Notes under the pieces: generated by a model | What the model was told of the DNA's origin: nothing | The model's input: only the letters and a program-made list of their open reading frames with translations | The model's database searches: none | Program-made: the position numbers and the translations under genes | Part shown: piece after piece, positions 4,556 through 7,295 of the stretch | Layout of the letters: each line of letters begins with the position of its first letter | Numbering within the stretch: position 1 is the stretch's first letter | Source of the DNA: Microcoleaceae cyanobacterium UBA11344 | GTDB taxonomy: Bacteria; Cyanobacteriota; Cyanobacteriia; Cyanobacteriales; Microcoleaceae | Assembly (NCBI GenBank): GCA_003483675.1 | Contig: DMYK01000335.1 | Span: 9,407 to 16,701, forward strand | Direction of reading: 5' to 3' | DNA length: 7,295 bases

Positions 4556-6109
4556 TCAATTCGTACCTTCCAAAAACGTCTGTACGCGACCATTTGGTCT
4601 CAAAACAACTCTAATTCTGGGGTTATTGCCATTAGAAACAGCAGAAACAAAAGGCTCGCCGACTAAAGGCATATTAGTGCGATCGATATAATCTCCTGCT
4701 GCTTTCCCCATCGGCATAATACTTTGAATTGACCCTTTTTCATCGATCTGCACGCTGTACTCCAAAGTTTCTTGCATACCTTCGGTGGGCTTCCAGCGTT
4801 CCTCAAAATAAGCTCTAGCTTCCGAAACCTGCGGGATAGTATCAAATAAAGTACGATTTTTTTGGTTCGCAGCCGCTTGCTGGCTGTCTTCAGACTCAGC
4901 TTTTGGTTGAGCGTCCTCAAGGGTTGGCAGTTCGGTACTCCCAGGGGGAACGATCGCCCCGATGGGAGGAATAGCAGATTGTGGTTGGGGATTCTCCAGC
5001 CGGGAAGCAGACAGCGGTGGCAGCAAAGGTGGCAGTAGCGGTGGCATTGGTGGCGCTACAGCGGGTGCGAGTCTCGGCGGCAGGGGGGGGAGTCGATTGG
5101 GGACTGGAGGAGGCTGGGTGGCCGAAATTGGTGCTTCTACGGGAGCAGGAATTGTGATCACTTGCTCTTGAGAGGGAGGTGGGGCGATCGATGGGCTGTC
5201 GTGACGCGGAAATAGCAAGGGCGGCTGCTGAATGGGGCTGGGCTTGTTAGTCGCAGGAGTTGAGGAGAGGGCGATCGGCGGCAAGCTGGGGCTGACGGAT
5301 GCGATCGCGTCGATCGGCGGGGGTGGTAGGGGCGGCAAGGCGACTGTGGGTGTGGCTGTGGGTGTGGCTGTGGGTGTGGCTGCAACAAGGGGGCTACCCG
5401 GTGTGCCGATGGCTTGCTGTGCGGGGGCTGAGGCTGTTTGTGACTCCCTGGGGGGTTGATATCGCAATCTTGAATTAACCGTCAAGCCCACAATTGCCAC
5501 AACCATCGCTGCCGCCCCCAGCCAAGGTGCAGAAAATTGCTTTCCGGGCGATCGCTTGAGCTTGGGTAGTGCCATCACCTCCGCAGCATATTCATCTAAA
5601 GCTGTCGCCAAGTCAAACAGTTGCAGGGTGCTTAAGGGCACTACTGGCCCGGATTCTGCGACACTCAAAGAGCCTAAAAATAAGTTGTGGGCGAGTAAGC
5701 CGCGAGGTTCCAAGTGGGGATGAACCGGCAGGTAAGAAGTGTTGGGGGGGGAAGTTGCGATTTCATGGGGGTTGACGGCTTCGCCCAACATGACTGCGCT
5801 GCGGGTGGCCTGGGGCGAGTCGGCTTCGGAAACGGTATGGCTGACTTCTGAATTGAGGCTGCTTTCCCAAACGCGGGATTCCAGCAGCAGGTTTTGTACA
5901 TAGGAGCTGACAGCTTCGTGAAGGGCTTCTAGTTGAGTGCGATCGCCCCTGAGAGTGACGTGTTCGGTTTCTGGTAGTCGCGGATCATCTAGTCGCAGCT
6001 CAAAACTTAAAGATTTCAACAGGGGTTGGCCCGCCCAGCGAGATAGGGGCGAACTTTTGGCTGTAATTTCCAGCGTGCAAGTGGGGGGCGTGTACCGTTT
6101 CAGAACCAT
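4556..6109 (-). CDS. DUF4335 domain protein, single-pass with proline-rich linker
   Basis: Protein of 517 aa with four segments. Residues 1-194 are the cytosolic DUF4335 region, starting MVLKRYTPPTCTLEITAKSS, with SFELRLDDPRLPE at 35-47 and TLQLFDLATALDEYAAEVMALP at 161-182. A single hydrophobic span lies at about 195-212 (APWLGAAAMVVAIVGLTV), preceded by KLKRSPGK, so N-terminus inside. Residues 217-398 are low-complexity and proline-rich, with ATPTATPT and PPLLPPLLPPL runs. Residues about 419-514 form a compact conserved domain: RAYFEERWKP (432-441), YSVQIDEKGSIQSIMPMG (451-468), DRTNMPLVGEPFVSAV (476-491), IRVVLRPNGRVQTFLE (499-514). Function is unknown; the family is cyanobacterial. The layout recalls TonB/TolA transducers. 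The leader is pyrimidine-rich with no SD site. The gene lies 105 nt after DUF3038 and 46 nt before the TPR gene. The family call is firm; the TonB analogy is inference. Confidence 0.88.
   Translation of the reverse strand: MVLKRYTPPTCTLEITAKSSPLSRWAGQPLLKSLSFELRLDDPRLPETEHVTLRGDRTQLEALHEAVSSYVQNLLLESRVWESSLNSEVSHTVSEADSPQATRSAVMLGEAVNPHEIATSPPNTSYLPVHPHLEPRGLLAHNLFLGSLSVAESGPVVPLSTLQLFDLATALDEYAAEVMALPKLKRSPGKQFSAPWLGAAAMVVAIVGLTVNSRLRYQPPRESQTASAPAQQAIGTPGSPLVAATPTATPTATPTVALPPLPPPPIDAIASVSPSLPPIALSSTPATNKPSPIQQPPLLFPRHDSPSIAPPPSQEQVITIPAPVEAPISATQPPPVPNRLPPLPPRLAPAVAPPMPPLLPPLLPPLSASRLENPQPQSAIPPIGAIVPPGSTELPTLEDAQPKAESEDSQQAAANQKNRTLFDTIPQVSEARAYFEERWKPTEGMQETLEYSVQIDEKGSIQSIMPMGKAAGDYIDRTNMPLVGEPFVSAVSNGNNPRIRVVLRPNGRVQTFLEGTN
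5344..5382. repeat. Intragenic 12-bp tandem repeat in the DUF4335 gene
   Basis: CTGTGGGTGTGG occurs three times without a gap (5344-5355, 5356-5367, 5368-5379), followed by CTG of a fourth copy. On the coding strand it gives alternating Thr, Ala and Pro (TATP units) in the periplasmic linker. The unit length is a multiple of three, so copy-number changes would alter linker length without a frameshift. Confidence 0.85.
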
Positions 6110-6113
6110 AAAA

Positions 6114-6134
6114 GGAAGAAGGAAGAAGGAAGAA
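6114..6134. repeat. Heptad tandem repeat in the DUF4335 leader
   Basis: GGAAGAA is repeated three times exactly (6114-6120, 6121-6127, 6128-6134) and followed by GAAATA. In the transcript of the minus-strand gene it reads UUCUUCC three times, ending 4 nt before the ATG at 6109. It therefore replaces the region where a Shine-Dalgarno site would lie. Heptameric tandem repeats are a known feature of filamentous cyanobacterial genomes. Confidence 0.8.
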
Positions 6135-6189
6135 GAAATAATTATGTTTTATTTGATATTTTGTCGCATTCTTAACCAGCTTTTTTAGC

Positions 6190-6209
6190 AACAGGCTTTC
6201 CGGCCTGTT
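6190..6209. repeat. Intergenic palindrome AACAGGC/GCCTGTT
   Basis: Perfect 7-bp arms at 6190-6196 and 6203-6209 enclose the 6-base loop TTTCCG. It lies 5 nt after the stop of the DUF3038 gene. The minus-strand transcript would form this hairpin followed by GCTAAAAAAG, an A-run and not a U-run, so it is not an intrinsic terminator for that gene. I recall GGAACAGGC...GCCTGTTCC as a common dispersed motif between genes of Oscillatoria/Microcoleus-type genomes. Confidence 0.6.
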
Positions 6210-6214
6210 CCACC

Positions 6215-6820
6215 TTAATGCTTAGCGCGGTCTAGGAGAGCTAGCCAGAGGCGGCGGTGGCCGTTTGGGCTGCTATAAAACAGCAAATCGATCAAGAGTT
6301 TGAGAGCCAAATTAGTTAATTCTTTGCCGGATAAATCTTCTGCATCTTCCATGCGCGAGGCATAAAAATTACTAAATTTGTCAATATAATCTCCCAACAA
6401 AGCAACGGTGTGAGGTGCGCGATTTTGCTCTGCCATTTGTTCCAGCAGAGCCACAGCACGGCGGATTAAAGCTTGGTGCTGTTTTGCTAAGTGACAGCTA
6501 ATTAACACGAGCGATCGAGCTTCTTCCACATCCAGCTTTTTCCGTCCCCCTTGGCCTTTGCGGAGCGGGTTCGACTGGCGCAGTCGCCACAGAGCCACCC
6601 GATCGGCCACCATTGATTCTAAGTTAAGTTCGGCTGCTACCCGCAGCATAGCCTCTGAGCCAATTCCTGTCAAAGCTTCTAGAGCTAACAGCACTAAATC
6701 CAGTTGGGCTTTAATGTTGTCCAACTGGGTAACTTCTGGTGCTTTTTGGGTCAATTCTTCCCAGTTGGGAGACGAACCCGTTTCGTTTGTGGGAGCGGAG
6801 GGCTTTACAGTCGAGCGCAT
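6215..6820 (-). CDS. DUF3038 domain protein
   Basis: Protein of 201 aa matching the cyanobacterial DUF3038 family, from memory of its signature. After a polar N-terminus (1-32) it is almost wholly helical: LDNIKAQLDLVLLALEALTGIGSEAML (33-59), ADRVALWRLRQSNPLRKG (72-89) and the basic loop GQGGRKKLDVEEARSLVLIS (89-108). These are followed by LAKQHQALIRRAVALLEQM (111-129), YIDKFSNFYASRM (145-157) and LTNLALKLLIDLLFYSSPNGHRRLWLALL (168-196). There is no signal peptide and no clear transmembrane span, so it is probably cytosolic or membrane-associated. Function is unknown. The gene precedes the DUF4335 gene, an arrangement I recall from other cyanobacteria, so a partnership with the cytosolic part of that protein is a reasonable inference. 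No SD site is visible before the ATG at 6820. Confidence 0.85.
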   Translation of the reverse strand: MRSTVKPSAPTNETGSSPNWEELTQKAPEVTQLDNIKAQLDLVLLALEALTGIGSEAMLRVAAELNLESMVADRVALWRLRQSNPLRKGQGGRKKLDVEEARSLVLISCHLAKQHQALIRRAVALLEQMAEQNRAPHTVALLGDYIDKFSNFYASRMEDAEDLSGKELTNLALKLLIDLLFYSSPNGHRRLWLALLDRAKH

Positions 6821-7064
6821 AGCTTCAGCATAGGAAATTAATACAGGTTCAGGCTGGATATCTAACAGTATCCGGTGCTTTTGCTTGTGGCCAGCATAGC
6901 AAAAGCAACTCTGTTAATCTTGCTCCACACCTATGAGCTTTGATTTCGGCAACTCTACTGCTGGACGGAATTGCGAGTTCAAAGTTGCGGTTTCAAGTTC
7001 GATCGGCCTCTTCAAAACCCATAAACTTTCAACTTCACCATGCTACGCCAGTTGGCTCCGGTAA
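6821..7064. other. Intergenic gap between mutS2 and the DUF3038 gene, 244 bp
   Basis: No gene was found here. It contains the 10-bp inverted repeat at 6876-6907. On the minus strand it also has a weak promoter-like pair, GTTAGA (6866-6861) and TATTAA (6843-6838), 17 bp apart and 17 nt before the DUF3038 start. Only 3 and 4 of 6 positions match the sigma-70 consensus. No T-run terminator follows the mutS2 stop. Confidence 0.35.
6876..6907. repeat. 10-bp inverted repeat upstream of the DUF3038 gene
   Basis: TGCTTTTGCT (6876-6885) and AGCAAAAGCA (6898-6907) are perfect arms around a 12-base loop that itself contains TGGCCA. It is placed 56-87 nt before the DUF3038 start and 158 nt after the mutS2 stop. 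It could be an operator or an RNA hairpin; no T-run follows on either strand. Confidence 0.65.
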
Positions 7065-7295
7065 TCAATTCAGATAAGCTACTGTAACACCTCCACCTCC
7101 TTCCTTTTGACTAGCCAACTCAAAGCGAGAAACCTGCGGATGAGATGCCAGAAATTCGTGAATACCCCGCCGCAACTGTCCCGTGCCTTTCCCGTGAATT
7201 ATCCACAGCACGCCATATTCAACAGCTTTGCTCAGAGCTCTGTCTACTTCACTCTCAGCATCTGAGACTCTCGCACCCCGCAAGTCGATCGTATT
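7065..7295 (-). CDS. mutS2: MutS2-type protein, C-terminal Smr domain (partial, 5' end outside window)
   Basis: The last 76 codons of a gene that runs off the right edge. The frame is open to the final base, and the first visible residues NTIDLRG read straight into a Smr domain. Both Smr signatures are present: DLRG at visible residues 4-7 and HGKGTGQLRRG at 34-44; the domain closes with FELASQKEGGGGVTVAYLN. Smr domains have nicking endonuclease or RNA-cleaving activity. When C-terminal in MutS2 they act in suppression of recombination or in rescue of collided ribosomes in the bacteria where this has been studied. The EGGGGVTV ending is typical of MutS2 C-termini. The MutS-like ATPase part is not in view, so a stand-alone Smr protein cannot be excluded. 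The TTG at 7283 is in frame but is the Leu of DLRG, not a start. Confidence 0.8.
   Translation of the reverse strand, partial: NTIDLRGARVSDAESEVDRALSKAVEYGVLWIIHGKGTGQLRRGIHEFLASHPQVSRFELASQKEGGGGVTVAYLN

Noticed and set aside
4962..5459. Plus-strand Gly-rich and minus-strand Pro/His-rich open frames inside the DUF4335 gene
   Set aside because: They are by-products of the repetitive GC-rich linker sequence read in other frames, with no ribosome binding site or recognisable domain.
6558..6833. 91-aa plus-strand open frame over the DUF3038 gene
   Set aside because: It is fully antisense to the helical DUF3038 protein and shows no domain-like pattern.
6838..6866. Sigma-70-like promoter for the DUF3038 gene
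   Set aside because: Spacing is 17 bp but the boxes match the consensus at only 3 and 4 of 6 positions; mentioned in the gap description but not called as a feature.
7065..7283. Complete small Smr protein starting at a TTG at 7283
   Set aside because: That TTG encodes the Leu of the conserved DLRG motif, and the frame continues open to the window end, so the gene is a partial one.

Overview
The window looks like a piece of chromosome from a filamentous cyanobacterium, probably of the Oscillatoria/Microcoleus type. The evidence is seven perfect GCGATCGC (HIP1) octamers in 7.3 kb and proteins belonging to families that are almost exclusively or predominantly cyanobacterial (DUF29, expanded Uma2/DUF820, DUF3038, DUF4335). 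There are also short tandem repeats and dispersed palindromes in most intergenic gaps, and few strong Shine-Dalgarno sites. The genus is an inference. No rRNA, tRNA, CRISPR array or insertion sequence was seen.

Layout. Positions 78-1466 (+) hold a complete UDP-glucose 6-dehydrogenase gene, which makes UDP-glucuronate for polysaccharide synthesis. It is followed by a 281-bp convergent gap containing an unusual chain of abutting palindromes. Next comes a minus-strand run read from right to left: a 157-aa unrecognised protein (3450-2977), a Uma2-family PD-(D/E)xK protein (2879-2286, start revised to an ATG with a good ribosome binding site) and a DUF29 protein (2245-1748). A small XRE/Cro-type helix-turn-helix regulator (3603-3815, +) is divergent from this run across a 152-bp gap. 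These four genes look like the accessory part of the window.

From 3997 to the right edge all genes are on the minus strand, again read right to left. They are the 3' end of a mutS2-type gene carrying a Smr domain (7295-7065, partial), a DUF3038 gene (6820-6215), a DUF4335 gene (6109-4556) and a secreted TPR protein (4509-3997). Gaps of 105 and 46 nt suggest that the last three could be one transcription unit.

The most interesting object is the DUF4335 protein. It has a cytosolic N-terminal domain, a single membrane span, about 180 residues of proline-rich linker and a small conserved C-terminal domain. This is the architecture of TonB/TolA energy transducers. With the DUF3038 partner and a secreted TPR protein downstream, it suggests an uncharacterised envelope-spanning module. 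That functional reading is inference; the topology and motifs are visible in the sequence.
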